Assembly (NCBI GenBank): GCA_032622095.1
Contig: CP136068.1
Location: 53,778,025 to 53,842,024, forward strand
DNA: 64,000 bases
Reading direction: 5' to 3'
Source of the DNA: Siphonodentalium dalli
Lineage: Eukaryota > Mollusca > Scaphopoda > Gadilida > Siphonodentaliidae
The notes beneath the pieces were generated by a model that saw nothing but the letters and a program-made list of their open reading frames with translations, was not told where the DNA came from and did no database searches. The position numbers and the translations under genes were made by a program. This document shows, in pieces, positions 11,745 to 24,129 of this stretch (position 1 is the first letter of the stretch; every line of letters starts with the position of its first letter).

Positions 11745-11882
11745 ATAATCACACTGCGCATGGGCGTGTATGGTAGATTTTGACTACATAAACTGATTGT
11801 AGGACTGATTTCGCGTCGTCATACAATCAATTTCTTTGTGGTCAAATTCTACTATACACGCGCGCCGATGCGCAGTGTATTT
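11745..11882. mobile_element. Small inverted-repeat element (~135 bp)
   Basis: ACACTGCGCATGGGCGTGTA near the left end is matched in reverse by the right end (TACACGCGCGCCGATGCGCAGTGT). The match continues inward through a GATTTTGAC / GTCAAATTC region to near the centre. It is MITE-like and has no open frame. Confidence 0.65.
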
Positions 11883-12520
11883 ATTTCTTAAATACACAAC
11901 AGTGATCTATAGTAAAACTATAGTTGAGTATAGAAGACCTTCAGTCTGAGAGTTAATATAATTGTTCTACAACGAAACCATGGTAAAGTCATGCATCGGG
12001 CATGAAAACTATATTAATATCATAGTTATCGTAGTAAAACCATATTTAAAATTAACTATGGTGGGTTGGGGATTAACTCGTTCTATAAACATGGGTTAGA
12101 GAATCAATGGTATATTAAAACCATGGTTACTCTAGTAAACCATAGTTTTACTATAATGTAGTTGTGAGATTGATTACTTTCATCATATTTTTACACCAAA
12201 AATTACAGTTACCACAACAACTATGGTAAATACAAACATGGTGTGCAAATACCACATAATCCATGGTAAAACTATTCATAGTAAATTAAAACCATGGTTT
12301 TACTATAGTGTAGAGTGGAGATTACTTTCACAAAATATTAACTACAAAAACTATAGTTTACCACAAACGTTATTGTAAACCCAAAACTTATATGCAAACA
12401 CCACAAAAAATTACTATAGTAACCATGGTAAAACCACGTTTACTATAGAATTACTATGGTAAAACCATGTTTACTATAGATTTACTACAGTAAACTATAG
12501 TAAACCATGGGAAATGTTTA
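11883..12520. repeat. Palindrome-rich repeat built on CCATGGT / ACTATAGT motifs
   Basis: Variants of GTAAAACCATGGTTTACTAT and its reverse complement recur many times, spaced irregularly. The stretch can form many alternative hairpins. No coding sequence. Confidence 0.7.
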
Positions 12521-15020
12521 TAAGGGTTTATCCAGCGCATTCAATTTAAAAACAAAAAGTCGTGAATTGGCTGAGTGTTTTCTATGGCTGGGCATTTTGT
12601 TGATAATTACAAGGCATGTGTGTGTCGAAATAACGTTTTAAGTTCGAAGAGAATTAGATTGGGGATCACAGTGTGGTGTTTTGTTATTTCGGAAAGACAC
12701 AGGGCGAATATACTGTGGCAAATACCCATTAATGGGCTCCGGCTCCGCCGTCGTCGCCCACCGTTATCTCCTTAATAATCGCCCTATATAATCACCATTC
12801 CTTGTTGATCCTGCACATATTCGAAGAAGTGTTTTTAACGAGCGTACCACAAACCTCCCCCAAATCCAAACCACCCAAGGGAAGAATTTGACTTATATTT
12901 CACAAAAGTTGATCTGTTGTGGTGTTGCAAATTTCTCATACAAATCTCCTTCATTTAGTAAAGGTACATTCTTTATAGAGTTATTACCCTTCAGATTGAA
13001 TATGAAGCTAACATGCACGATTATCTATATATGTCTTGATTCGCGTGCCACGCGTGGTCGGATTGTCCATTTTTTAACGACCATTTTAGGTACCGATTGT
13101 CCATTTATAAGTGGACAATCTTATGCGCATTAGGTGCATAATATATGCATGTAGCTATCTATAGACAACAGTTGTCAAGTATAATATCGCTCTCATTGCT
13201 TGCTAGAACAGGACAGGACAGACACTCGGCTGTGTGAAATGGGCGTACAACATTAAATTTCAGGCATGTCGTTTCATGAATAGGCAATGCATTTGAAACT
13301 GTTAAAATTTCTCGAATCTGATTCCGTTCCCGTGTGGCATGACTGTTGTAGCACCACTCACGATAAAACGTAAAATATATATAGTAATTTACATATAAAT
13401 GTAGTCCTTCGATCTTCAGTATTACCCGCGATCTCAAACTACAAGATCGACAAATCTCCGATTTTGCACACCACTCACACCAATCTGCCATTCAATGTAT
13501 AATTCCCGCAAAATCCGAAAAATCCGCACAAATAATTTAATGCCGAAATGTAAGGGCAAAACTCCCGATGATATTCGTAAATCTATCGCGGAAGGAACTC
13601 AGTGTCGGTACGTCGTGTTCATTCAACAGTCGGAAACGAAACGGTGTGCTGCCTGTCCGTTAAGTTGACAATGGGTTAAGATGTCACGCCACCCGTGCAG
13701 CCAACGAGCGAGTGGATATGGCCGAACACATGGTACAACTCAAGTGTCTTGACCCAATTCCGGGTTAATCCATTCTGATAAGAGGTGACGCATCCAACAA
13801 ATGGACTCGGTCATGTTTTAAGTCAGATAATAGATTCAAACTGTAAATTATTTCAGCGAATTGAACGATCTTGACCTACTGTCTCGATCGATCCATTCCC
13901 TGAAATAATGTACAGTTTACAGCCATTATCCTATACATACTCGCCCATATGATGATCATTCCTATCCGAATTGGCCCCTTATTTAGGCGAAAAGTTAGTC
14001 ATATTCAGCGTTGGTTTGGAATCTTTCAACAGTTCGAAGTGCTGGGACACAAGATAGACAAAAATTTCTCAAGAAAAATCGGTATTATGGTCTAGATATT
14101 AAAACTTAGAAACAAGAAATAGCGTTCAATGTTAGTTTATTAATTGTATGCTATATATTATAATAAAGAGGGTGTGTTTCATTTCAGTTATCGATCTATA
14201 TTGTTCCTATATACCATACTAATTTGCCTATACATCATTCTTAAAGTCCGTTTAAGGGGTTAAATCTATTTAAATAAGCAATCAATCATTAACCACACGC
14301 GATGAAACCCCCATCAAGTAACTATAGGGTTGTCTCCAAAAGAGTAATACATGTAGATGTATAATTCTACGGTAAATATATACTGATACCCATCTTCCAA
14401 ATGTTTCATCTGCTTGAAATATGCGTTAGAAATCTGCCTTAATTTAAATCACATTGAAAATTAAAACATTTTCTTTTATTTTGGCAATTTGCAATCAGAT
14501 TATGGAGTGACATATATAGCAATGCCCAAATTGGTCCCAGAACAGACGTGAATTTGAGAGCAAATCTAATTCTATTTAGCCTTTCCTACAGGATGTCTAG
14601 TCTGTGGTACATCCAAGAACCTCTAACGGGAAGTATTACAGATGCTTCGACCCAATAACTTATACTAACGTTTTTCAATACCATTGCACTCACTTTGGCC
14701 GAAAGAAACAACTCCATTTGTATCTAGAGCTAAAGCAGTATATACACAATTGAATAAGTTAATTCGCGGCCATCTCGTTAACTAGCTCGTTGAGAGAAAT
14801 CTCTATTCCAACGGCGAGATTTGTAGATCTGGGTTACTCCGATCAACGTTCCAATCTGGGGTATCCATGCAAATCAGCGTTTTGGAAATTCTGGGTACTA
14901 TATTCAATGGAAACATTGCGAACCTGAAAGTCGGCCGGTCATTTTCTGGGTCACCACATGCATGTACTTATACCGTATATATATCGCATGCATGCATGGT
15001 ATAGTCTGTACTGTGTATTT
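12521..15020. other. No recognised gene; ~2.5 kb
   Basis: This is downstream (3') of oxygenase copy 2. Open frames are short (66, 81 and 110 codons) and show no motif. An imperfect inverted repeat (AAACTGTAAATTATTTCAG against CTGAAATAATGTACAGTTTA) lies at 13838-13924. Confidence 0.45.
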
Positions 15021-15046
15021 TCCTTCTTTGAGAGACCTATTTAAAA

Positions 15047-17164
15047 TTACAGATCATTGTAAAATTGTCCGTGAAAGGAGAATGGGACGATTGTAGGTAA
15101 ATAGGCCGCAGATGACAGTTCCATGGTCGTGGTATTAAGAACGGCGAGGTATGACCGAGCGTTAGCGCCGTCTAACACGGGAACCAGCAGCACACCGTCA
15201 TCCTCATAGGTCGCATCAGGGCGAGCCACGAACCACGCTTCCATCGGATAATGGTTCTGTAAATGCCAAAATTTGTCCTGGCCTGGCTTACATAAGTTCT
15301 TTTTAACAATAGCAATGTTGCTGAGTATATTTTGGTCCATTTTAAGAACGACTCCATACGCATAGCAGTATGACTTGTAGCGATAGTTCTCGTTGATCGT
15401 TGGCAAGTCGAACCAGTTCACGAAATTCATTCCTGGCGTCGTTTGGAATGTGACTACATTAACTTTCTGTGAAACCATATGTATTACATATCTTCTAAGC
15501 ATAGCTTGACTTTCGATACTATTTCGTTTCGTATAATTTGTCAGGTTGTCGACCGTCATGTTTTTCATAAAATTGGGATTCGGGTAAGTTGCTATATCAA
15601 CAATTATTTCGCCAGAATCGAGTTCGAAAGCATTGATGTGGTGCATGATGAATACATTTGGAGCTGTCACCTTAGTAACATTCCCAGAATCTATGTGAAC
15701 TACATAAACAGTTGTATCCTTGTCTGCGTACCAGTCTAGAGACAGAAACGGTTCTGACGTTGCGATCATTTTGGTAACATTCACGTAGAAAGGATGCGCA
15801 AACAAAATGACATAATTTCGAGTGACAGAAAAGGAATGCATATACGGCACTCTGTCAACTTCAATCACACCGACAACTTCACGCTCACGCACAGAAGTTA
15901 TCCGGATCACAGAGATCTTACTTTTCACGTCTGGAATTATACTGACTGTGCTTAGGAAAGTAAACCAGTTTGATGTTCCGGCTTCCGGAAGTGGATGAGC
16001 AGACGACAGGAAGCTGAGAAAGGAGAAGCTGGTCGTCTTGGCAGCGGCTGGAACTCTGGGAGTAACTGGTTTGATCGTCTCCAATGTTTGTGGATTAAAC
16101 TCATATATCATCCAGAAATCATTCAGTGCAACAAATGCATCATTTCCGCGGTCACCTTTGAACTTTCTGACGTTAACATTCATATTATCAATTCCCCGGA
16201 GTAGCTGTTCCTTCTTCTGTACGTAATCAAACGCTGGCGCCACTGTCTCGAACATCAAATATGGGGCGACATCACCAAGCTGCACCGATGTGTTATAGCT
16301 CTTAGAGTGGATCATCCGCGTGCTGAAATAACTCCCGTTAGTGCTGAACCTCCAACTCGCAAGTTTTCCGTATGCGTCAAAGGCATGGACAAAATGTCGA
16401 GGACCCAGCTCAAACCTTCCCAGTCCATTTCTGATCTGAAATCATAAATCGAATTCGCATTGTTCACACGAAGCTATCATAGGAACTACTAAACTTATTC
16501 TAAACTCTTTCATAATTTCAATATTCTGGTCAGTCCTCGATCGTTTAGATATCGCGGTGGAGTGTTCTGCTGATTGAAATCTCCTTATATAGAAAGACAT
16601 CTCCTGACGTACATCAGGCATTCACGGCTGTTCAGCATATTCGGATGCGCTCCATGCACATACATGCACATGCTTCGATCAGGAACGATGCGTTGGTAGG
16701 GGCGGCCATGTTTGAAGATATGTCATGGGTTAAAATTTGTATCATATTCAAGGCATTCCAGGACATATATACGAACTGTTACCGACAACGCGCAGATGAC
16801 AGAAACCCGGTGCATGCAAATCATTCTTACTAACATGGACTCCTTTAGTGAAAACTATTTACTAAGAAAGAAGTTCATTGGTATATATGGAATCTATTTC
16901 GAGAATCCGACTGCTTAAACAATGGTTACTGCGCATGACACTAAACCATGCAGCATGCATCTTTAAGCATATGACACTTACAAGCGTTCCTCTAAGCCAA
17001 ATGGGTGTTGCATTGGAGAACGTGATCTCGTGGTCTTGGTATTCATCTAAGTTGGACTCGAAGAAGAGATTGAACCCCTCGTCGTCCTGGGTACAGATGC
17101 TCCATATGTGGACACTGAACACTAGTACATATACAATTTCAAAAGCTCGCATTGCTCCGGTCAT
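15047..17164 (-). CDS. Carotenoid oxygenase family protein (RPE65/BCO-like), copy 2, two coding exons
   Basis: This is a paralogue of the gene at 3396-5540 with the same structure. Exon 1 is 17164-16982 with a GTAAGT donor, the intron is 16981-16436 (546 bp versus 573 bp in copy 1), and exon 2 is 16435-15047 ending in TAA. It has 523 codons and no frameshift or internal stop. All four putative Fe(II) histidines and the EDDG block are kept. The last motif reads FSFHG instead of FSIHG, and the block matching the RPE65 E-F-P-Q-I-N segment reads DLPTIN (DFPAIN in copy 1). About 33 of the 422 residues compared differ, spread along the protein. That pattern suggests both copies remain under selection, although I did not compute dN/dS. 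The hydrophobic N-terminus and most glycosylation sequons are conserved. An in-frame TAA seven codons upstream fixes the start region, and a TTTCAG acceptor ends at 17204, as in copy 1. Confidence 0.92.
16436..16981 (-). other. Intron of oxygenase copy 2
   Basis: The 546-bp intron has the same donor, acceptor and phase as in copy 1. Most of its sequence aligns with the copy 1 intron with small indels, which shows that the duplication was at the DNA level and not by retroposition. Confidence 0.9.
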
Positions 17165-17404
17165 GTTACCACGTGCTGGTCGTTATTTGTTAACTGATCG
17201 TAACTGAAATGCAGAAGGTATGTCGGGCTCATAATTTAGTATGATCTCACAGAAAATAACAATACAGAACGAAAACAAAAAGAAGAAAACAAATAAAAAG
17301 CAACCACACAAAGGCAATAACAGACTAAAGTAAAGAAATCTCACATAATTGAATCCCTGAATACACCTGTAACTGAACATAACATATTACAATGTACATA
17401 ACTA

Positions 17405-17780
17405 ACTATTGTGAATCATACGTTTGTTATGCCAGTTTTTGATGTAACTGACGACTTTTGATGCAACTAACGAGTTTTGATGTAAAATTGCCAGTTTTTG
17501 ATGTAAAATAAGGTCACCACTTTTGAAGTAAAATCACCAGCTTTTGATGTAAAGCAAAACAGGCAACGAGTCTTGAAGTAAAAAAAACGCCAGCTTTTGA
17601 TGTAAAATCACCCGTCAATTTTGGAGACTCTGACGTGTGCCAGAAGGAATTCTGATGCAACTAAAGAGTTTTGTTGTAAACTCGCCAGCTTTTGATGTAA
17701 ACAATCAAACTACGAGCTTTATAAAAAAAACACCAGCTTTTGATTTAAAATCACCAGTCGATTTGGACACACTTGATGTG
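17405..17780. repeat. Minisatellite of CAGCTTTTGATGTAAAATCAC-like units
   Basis: Roughly ten degenerate copies of a 20-30 bp unit lie upstream of oxygenase copy 2. The first two units are also present upstream of copy 1 (5735-5800), where the array stops. Confidence 0.75.
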
Positions 17781-18170
17781 TGTCAGAAGGAATTCAGTCA
17801 TATCTGAAGTCTGACAATGCATAAGACGACCAACGCCGGTGATCGACATTAGGAGTGTGACGTTTGTCAGAAGTAATTAATTCATGTCTGGATTCTGACA
17901 ATGCATACGAGGACCAACACCGGCGATCGCTCATACGATATGTGCCATAATTTTATGTAAGACATTTAGTGATTCAGAAAACCTGGCAACACGCAAGACA
18001 ATACACACACCGGCGATCGTCCACATGAGTGCCACGTGTGTCGGAAGGCTTTTAATCAGTCCAGAAACCTTGCAGATCATATGCAATGGCCCATACGAAT
18101 GTGATACAATGTGCCATATCTCACGCGTGTGTTCTCCGGTTATCGTAATGCTTCTTGGTCCCTAATGAAT
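17625..18170 (+). pseudogene. C2H2 zinc-finger gene relic (plus strand)
   Basis: The plus strand carries repeated finger debris. DVCQKEF appears near 17635 and 17770, and HTGDRPHECHVCRKAF followed by NLADHM near 18015-18070 is an almost complete C-x2-C...H finger with the standard linker. TNTGDRSY appears near 17920. Several stops (for example near 17800 and 17865) interrupt an otherwise continuous frame, so it is dead. No KRAB, SCAN, BTB or other partner domain is visible. A second relic lies on the opposite strand at 19050-19720. Confidence 0.7.
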
Positions 18171-18299
18171 GATACATTCCATTGAACGAAAGAATATAAA
18201 TAAAGGTAAATGTATCATCATCTTACACGCGTCACACGTATATAGTGCATTCCATTACAAGAACAAGAGCACTGCCAGGCGTGGCTTAATACGCTCGTT

Positions 18300-18880
18300 T
18301 GCAAAGTAAAAAGTTTAGTTGTGAACAAATAATCCAAACTCAAGTTATCGTACGGAAACCAAAATATTGACGTACAAATTTTCATTGTTGAAAAAGATGC
18401 ATAACTCCCGCAAAAATCATCGGGCCGAACCCAAGTTCGAACTTGACATGTATTGTGGCATGACTGAGCCTCATACCAAGTTTAGTTGTGATCAAATAAT
18501 CCAATCTCAAGTTATCATCCTGAAACCAAAATATTGACGTACAATTAATTTTCCAAATCGAAAAGGTCCATAACTGCGGCAGAAATCATCGGGCCGAACC
18601 CAAATTCTACTTTGACATGTATTTTGGCATGACTGAGCCTCATACCAAGTTTAGTTGTGATCAAACAATCCAAACTCAAGTTATCATCCGGAAACCAAAA
18701 TATTGATGTAAAAATTGAATTTTCCAAAGAGGAAAAAGGTGCTAAACTCCGGAAAAAATCACCGCGCCGATCCAAAATTCGACCTTGACATGCATTTTCG
18801 TATGACTGAGCCTCATACCAAGTTTAGTTGTGATCAAATAATCCAAACTCAAGTTCTCATCCCGAAACCAAAATGTTGAC
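18300..18880. repeat. Tandem repeat upstream of oxygenase copy 2 (~180-bp unit, ~4 units)
   Basis: Units contain ATCGGGCCGAACC, CATACCAAGTTTAGTTGTGATC and CAAACTCAAGTTATC, and match 5802-6095. The last unit runs into GACAGGCAGACGG, a common tail of dispersed repeats in this window. Confidence 0.8.
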
Positions 18881-19049
18881 AGGCAGACGGACTACTGATG
18901 GACAGACTGATTACATAATACGTACCGTTTTTTCCCCAAATGATCGTATATGATCGCCAATTAGGTACCGCATATCTAATTATGTAAGGATCGAGCTATT
19001 ATTGAGTGAGTCAAACTACATGTGTATTAACGGCTGGACACATACGTCA

Positions 19050-19720
19050 CATTCAACGCACATAAACATTGTATTACTGTACTAGCACATGAAGTGTTAA
19101 TAATGATTGTGCGGGTACTAGTGGGTCATGAAGTGGGTTGTCATATGATCTGCCATGTTTTCCTGACTGTTTAAACGCATTTCGACCCACGCCACACTCG
19201 TATGGTCGAGTGTATGTGTGGAGTATACGCTTCGATGTGCTTGTGGTATGACTGATCCACAGCCACGCCACACTCGTATGGGCGATCCCCGGTGTGTAGT
19301 TTCATGTGTGTTGCCAGGTTTTTGGAAATGTAATATAAACGGTACACACCATATATAAGTTGCCACACACTAGTATGGTCGATCGCCAGTGGGGGTGTTG
19401 GTCCTCATATGCACGGTCAGACTCAAGATATGATTAAATTCCTCCTGACACACGTCACACGCGTATGGGCGGTCGCCGGTGAATTCTTTTATGTGATGTC
19501 AGGTTTTCGGAATCACAAAATGTCTTATGGCACAAGTCACACTCGTGTGGTCGATCACCGGTGTTGGTCTCCGTATGCATGGTCAGACTCCAGATATGAC
19601 ATAATTCCGTCTGCCACACGTCACACACGTGTGGGTTCTCTTGTGCATGATCAGACTCCAGGTATGACTGAATTCCTTCTGACACACGTCAAAGATGTCC
19701 AAGCTCGACAGGTGATTTTT
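19050..19720 (-). pseudogene. C2H2 zinc-finger gene relic (minus strand)
   Basis: The clearest finger is at about 19550-19478: TGDRPHECDLCHKTF followed by NLTSHKRIH, a full C-x2-C-x12-H-x3-H with linker. Flanking fragments in shifted frames contain HTGDRPYECG and NLATHMKLH near 19330-19270 and DHMTTH near 19150. Frameshifts prevent a continuous protein. It faces the relic at 17625-18170 in opposite orientation. Confidence 0.7.
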
Positions 19721-20968
19721 CCAGCTGGCATTTTTTTTTTACTTCAAAACTAGTTGCAGACTGCAGTGCAGACATCTTTTTCTTCGGTTTTCATGAGAAA
19801 TATAAATTGGTCGTCCTCATTCACAGTATACAATGGAATTCGGGTATTAAAGTTAAAATGTCATTGATTATAATACGTGTCTTTTGCGCGTTCCACTAAA
19901 ACGAAGTGTTCCGCCTCAATTTGATTGTCATGGAAATTTCTACCTATTCTCTTTTCGTATGTTACTTGTATTTTGGGTTGTCTATATCTGCCTTTTCAAC
20001 TTAATGTTCACTGAAATTAACGGTTTCCTAGTTTCGAAATTATTCATTTTTGCTTTTGGTATATGCTTCGAGTTTTGTAATTTTCCTTTACGTACTTGAT
20101 ATATCTTCTTAATTTCTTCATGTCTGCCTTCCTGTCGTTGTAGAAAAGATCACTCTTATAGTTTGATATAATATAATTATATGTATGCTTTTTTGCAGCA
20201 TTTTATTGGTCTGTCTTCCTCAGTATATATCATCAGATATTTTCAAATTGATAACCATATTAACCTTTGCTTATCCAAGTTTTCAGACCAACGTGTATTG
20301 TAGCGTGCATGATATATAGTTTCGTGTATTAACGAGTTTGAGTCCTATTTCTTTAATTTGAGCATGTACCGCAGGGTATTTTTAACTGCATCATGTGGCA
20401 TCGGAAAAAACCGTTCAAGTCCAGAACGTATCCCGTACATTTTAGATGGTTTTCAGTTCAATTTCGAATGAGTCATTTCACTAGGAATGGTGTCAATTTT
20501 ATCTAAATACGTTATAATGTAATCGACTTTATTAGATTGTCAAACAATTTAACAATATCCGAATAGAAACAAAGTTGTTGTTTACGAAGCGCTGCATGAT
20601 AAGAGCACATGATGTAGCGTGCGTAGTATCTATTATAGTGGTATACGTACACATGCATCACTCATGCAAACTAACATTCTTGTTTCGGTACGGCTGATTC
20701 ACGTTTTAATATGCATGTATTAAGATTATCGCAAAGTGCACTTGTGGAGTTACCTTAAGGTTGACATATTCACCAATATTGATATGCTATATCGCAAATA
20801 TAAGTACACCATATAGAAATCGACTCCAGCATATAAGCACAATCAGATCAAGTGCACGTATAACATAAATTAAAATGAAAGTATCTCTAACCATACAAGA
20901 CCCGATGGGCGAAAAACAAAACATTGAACGACCACCAAGACCAAGTAGAAAGTGGAGGATTTTTTTTA
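19721..20968. other. No recognised feature
   Basis: AT-rich DNA with one 71-codon hydrophobic open frame (19884-20099, plus) that lacks any recognised motif or splice support. Confidence 0.4.
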
Positions 20969-21394
20969 GGTTACAGTGAAGTAATTCGATTGTTAGCGCC
21001 CGCCAACAGATTTTGGACCAAGATGCAGGAGAGAATTGAAAAAATTCCGGGCTCTGGTTGGTTAATAGTAGTTTCGATATTTAAACATATCAAATACATG
21101 CAATCACTCCTTTTGAAATTTCAGACTCCAAACAAAACATTGGCATATTGTAAAGCACGTGATTCCTAGATTGAATTTTTTTGGTGTGAGGTAAAAAATG
21201 TCAATATTTTTTTCATGCAATTCTGACTCTAGATTATAAATCCCAAATTTAAAGCTAGAAAATATGATTTTGTTCATGTAGATGCCAATCCTGGTGATCA
21301 TGTACTCATTGTTCACACTTCGTGGATAGTCAGGGCTGCAGGCCATTATATGTTAACACTGAGGCCTATGGGAAATAATTACTTCACTGTAACC
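20969..21394. mobile_element. TIR element B (GGTTACAGTGAAGTAATT family)
   Basis: The left end GGTTACAGTGAAGTAATTCG and the right end ATAATTACTTCACTGTAACC are inverted copies. TA flanks both sides. It is a 426-bp version of 1570-2540 that lacks about 500 bp of LINE tail. Non-autonomous. Confidence 0.7.
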
Positions 21395-22256
21395 TAAAGC
21401 ACAAAAATTATAATTTTTCTCATTTGGGCCCAGTGGTGGGTTTCCTATCAATATTGACCAACAAACAATTCGGGAACTAGTAGCACGTGGTATCTTATAT
21501 TATTTGAGTCGGTGGTAATCAATGAGAAGCCAATATTAACCCATCTGGGGCAATTTTGCTTCCAATTTTCACCTATAAAATCTACTCTTTTTTTTATCCG
21601 TTTTTAGCCAATATGCGTACCTTTAATGAATGTCTTGGTAAACATTCACGCGCTGTACATCGAGGGTCAATACAAAACTGAAATAACGGCTTTTCGACGA
21701 GCCATAAGAGCAAACTACATCGTTATATGTGGCAAGGTCTCTAAAATTTGATGTAAAACATTACCAGTGCAGGGTTAAATGACAGCCAATTGGTCTGTTT
21801 GATGTGGCTTATCGACAAAAAGTGCAACACAATGGAGTGTGTTAGTGATGTGGCTGTTTCCATGCACATACATGCAGGCACAAAATAATTATGCTGCACT
21901 CAAAACTTCAGAATTGGTCAAATGCGCACAATTCAAGCTCCAGCGTGGCCATGTTTATCAAGCGAACCATCGTCCATTTTTTCTCAGAGAGAAATCGGTC
22001 AGTTATAATAACAATGGTGGGTATATATGCTACCATCGTTTACTTTATGGACATGGACCTCACATGGTGACTTTTCGTGTTCATTTTGAGATATTTTGTG
22101 TTGCAATTGTAAACAGGGGTGGGGTCGTGAAAGGGTCAATACGACGAAAACAAAGTCATGGATAGAGATTTTGTATTTTATTTTCAAATGCGAAGAGTTC
22201 ATAGACCGATTTGTGTCATTTTCAGATGGCATGTCATTGACACTGTTGTCACTTTA
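21395..22256. repeat. Dispersed repeat R, copy 2
   Basis: Matches 2541-3354. It lies between TIR elements B and C, each joined at CTAAAG or CTTTAG sequence. A 108-codon plus-strand frame (21839-22165) partly matches the shorter frame in copy 1, but the frame is not preserved. Confidence 0.7.
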
Positions 22257-22580
22257 GGTTACAGTGAAGTAATTCGATTGGTAGCGCCCTCCAGCGGATT
22301 TTGGACCAAGATGCAGGAGAGAATTAAAAAATATTCCGGGCTCTGGTTGGTTAAAAATTTCAATATTTTTTTCATGCAATTCTGACTCTAGATTATAAAT
22401 CCCAAATTTAAAGGTATATTCCATGCTGGACTATATGAATTTTTTTTCATGCAGAAACTTTGCGCAGATGCCAATCCTGGTGATCATGTACTCATTGTTC
22501 ACAATTCGTGGATAGTCAGTGCTGCAGGCCATTATATGTTAACACTGAGGCCTATGGGAAATACTTACTTCACCGTAACC
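22257..22580. mobile_element. TIR element C (GGTTACAGTGAAGTAATT family)
   Basis: The left end is as in element B; the right end is CTTACTTCACCGTAACC. The copy is shortened internally. The following segment (22600-22680) resembles 56460-56520, beside the related element at 55966. Confidence 0.6.
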
Positions 22581-23319
22581 TGGAGTCAAGAATACACCAA
22601 CTAAAGGAAGATAACAAGAAAACCATAGTCAGAAATGGTAACGCCGCCAAGATTATAGTATTACATATAAATAGAAATTATAAAAAATACATAAAATATT
22701 TTGATAACAATTGCGTTTAAACAAGTAATCCTTCAAATTATTACGAACAAAGCAAGTAAACGACTGTGGCCAGTGTGGGGTCACTCAACAGATTATAAAG
22801 ACTTGGACTTAGTATACTGTAAATACTAAACTTTAAATGAAATAATTAAAAGATAAAATTTAGCAAGTAGTAAAAGTTAATTTTCTCATTTAAATTTTTT
22901 TTTGGTTAAATAAAGCAATAATTTAAATGTAACATTTGGTTTAAAAAAAATGATTGACCGTGGCTCTTCCAATAATTGCGCGACTGACCTGGTCAATTGT
23001 TCTTAAGAAGTTGTTTTGAGAATTACTATGGAGGGAAATAGTTATGGCTGTGGCTTCGCAAGTAATTAACTTGGTGACGTGATGTTAACAAATCTGAACT
23101 CCAGTAAACCAAGGACGCTCCATACCAAATATAAGGTAAATTAACAATTCTTTAGAAGTTGTTTTAAGATTTACTATGGAGGGAAAGAATTGTGGTGCTG
23201 GCTTTGCAACTATTTGACCTCATTGTAACAAATATAAATATTAGTCACTCAGGCAATAGCTGTATCTATTCTGTATATTAAGTTATTGGGTCTTACGTTC
23301 TTGAGATGTCTAAATAGTT
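22581..23319. repeat. AT-rich DNA with a degenerate ~150-bp duplication
   Basis: AGAAGTTGTTTTGAGAATTACTATGGAGGGAAA near 23008 recurs as a variant near 23155. No gene is visible. Confidence 0.45.
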
Positions 23320-23650
23320 TTCGATGGACAGATCGCACAAGGGACCCACGTCAATCTTCTCTGTTCCAATTGTTGGCTTATTAAATATGCATATATGCTT
23401 AAGATACAGTCGCGCGCGAAGCACGCTCCCGTAAGTCGGGTTTTGGATCCCAGTTAATGAAAATATCATTGAAATAATCGGTTTCCCCCAATAAACATCC
23501 ATATATTCAATATACATGTTTTGGAGCAGAATTAGGCAGTCCATATTGGACGCCATCGTGGAATTTATTTTGTTTTGTTTTAATTTTCACACATATGTAT
23601 TAGTTATGTGGATGGAGTTCTCATTAAACCTCACATCCTTATATTGGTTA

Positions 23651-24129
23651 CAGTAATGCCCAAAGTAATTGACCACTTAACCACATCAGACTTATTGGTA
23701 ATTTTTCAGGATTTAAAATCCTGAAAAATTACAAATAATTCTGCTCTGGTTAAGTGGTCAATTACTTTGAACATTACTGTATGAGGATTGAGTTATCATT
23801 AAACCTCAAATCCTTATATTGGTTACAGTAATGCCCAAAGTAATTGACCACTTAACCACAGCAGAATTATGGGTATTTTTTCAGCATTTAAAATCCTGAT
23901 AAATTACCCATTATTCTGCTGTGCTTAAGTGGTCAATTACTTTGAACATTACTGTATGAGGATTGAGTTATCATTAAACCTCAAATCCTTATATTGGTTA
24001 CAGTAATGCCCAAAGTAATTGACCACTTAACCACAGCATAATTATGGGTAATTTTTCAGGATTTAAAATCATGAAAAAATACCCATAATTTTGCTGTGGT
24101 TAAGTGATCAATTACTTTGGACATTACTG
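23651..24129. mobile_element. Tandem array of three palindromic MITEs (129 bp each, 175-bp period)
   Basis: Units lie at 23651-23779, 23826-23954 and 24001-24129. Each begins CAGTAATGCCCAAAGTAATT and ends with its inverted counterpart (AATTACTTTG..CATTACTG). Each is bounded by TA on both sides and separated by the same 46-bp spacer. TACAGT ends with TA flanks are typical of Tc1/mariner-type non-autonomous elements. Confidence 0.8.

Noticed and set aside
13159-13491. 110-codon Cys-rich minus-strand frame
   Set aside because: Cys spacing does not match a known finger, and there is no splice or homology support.
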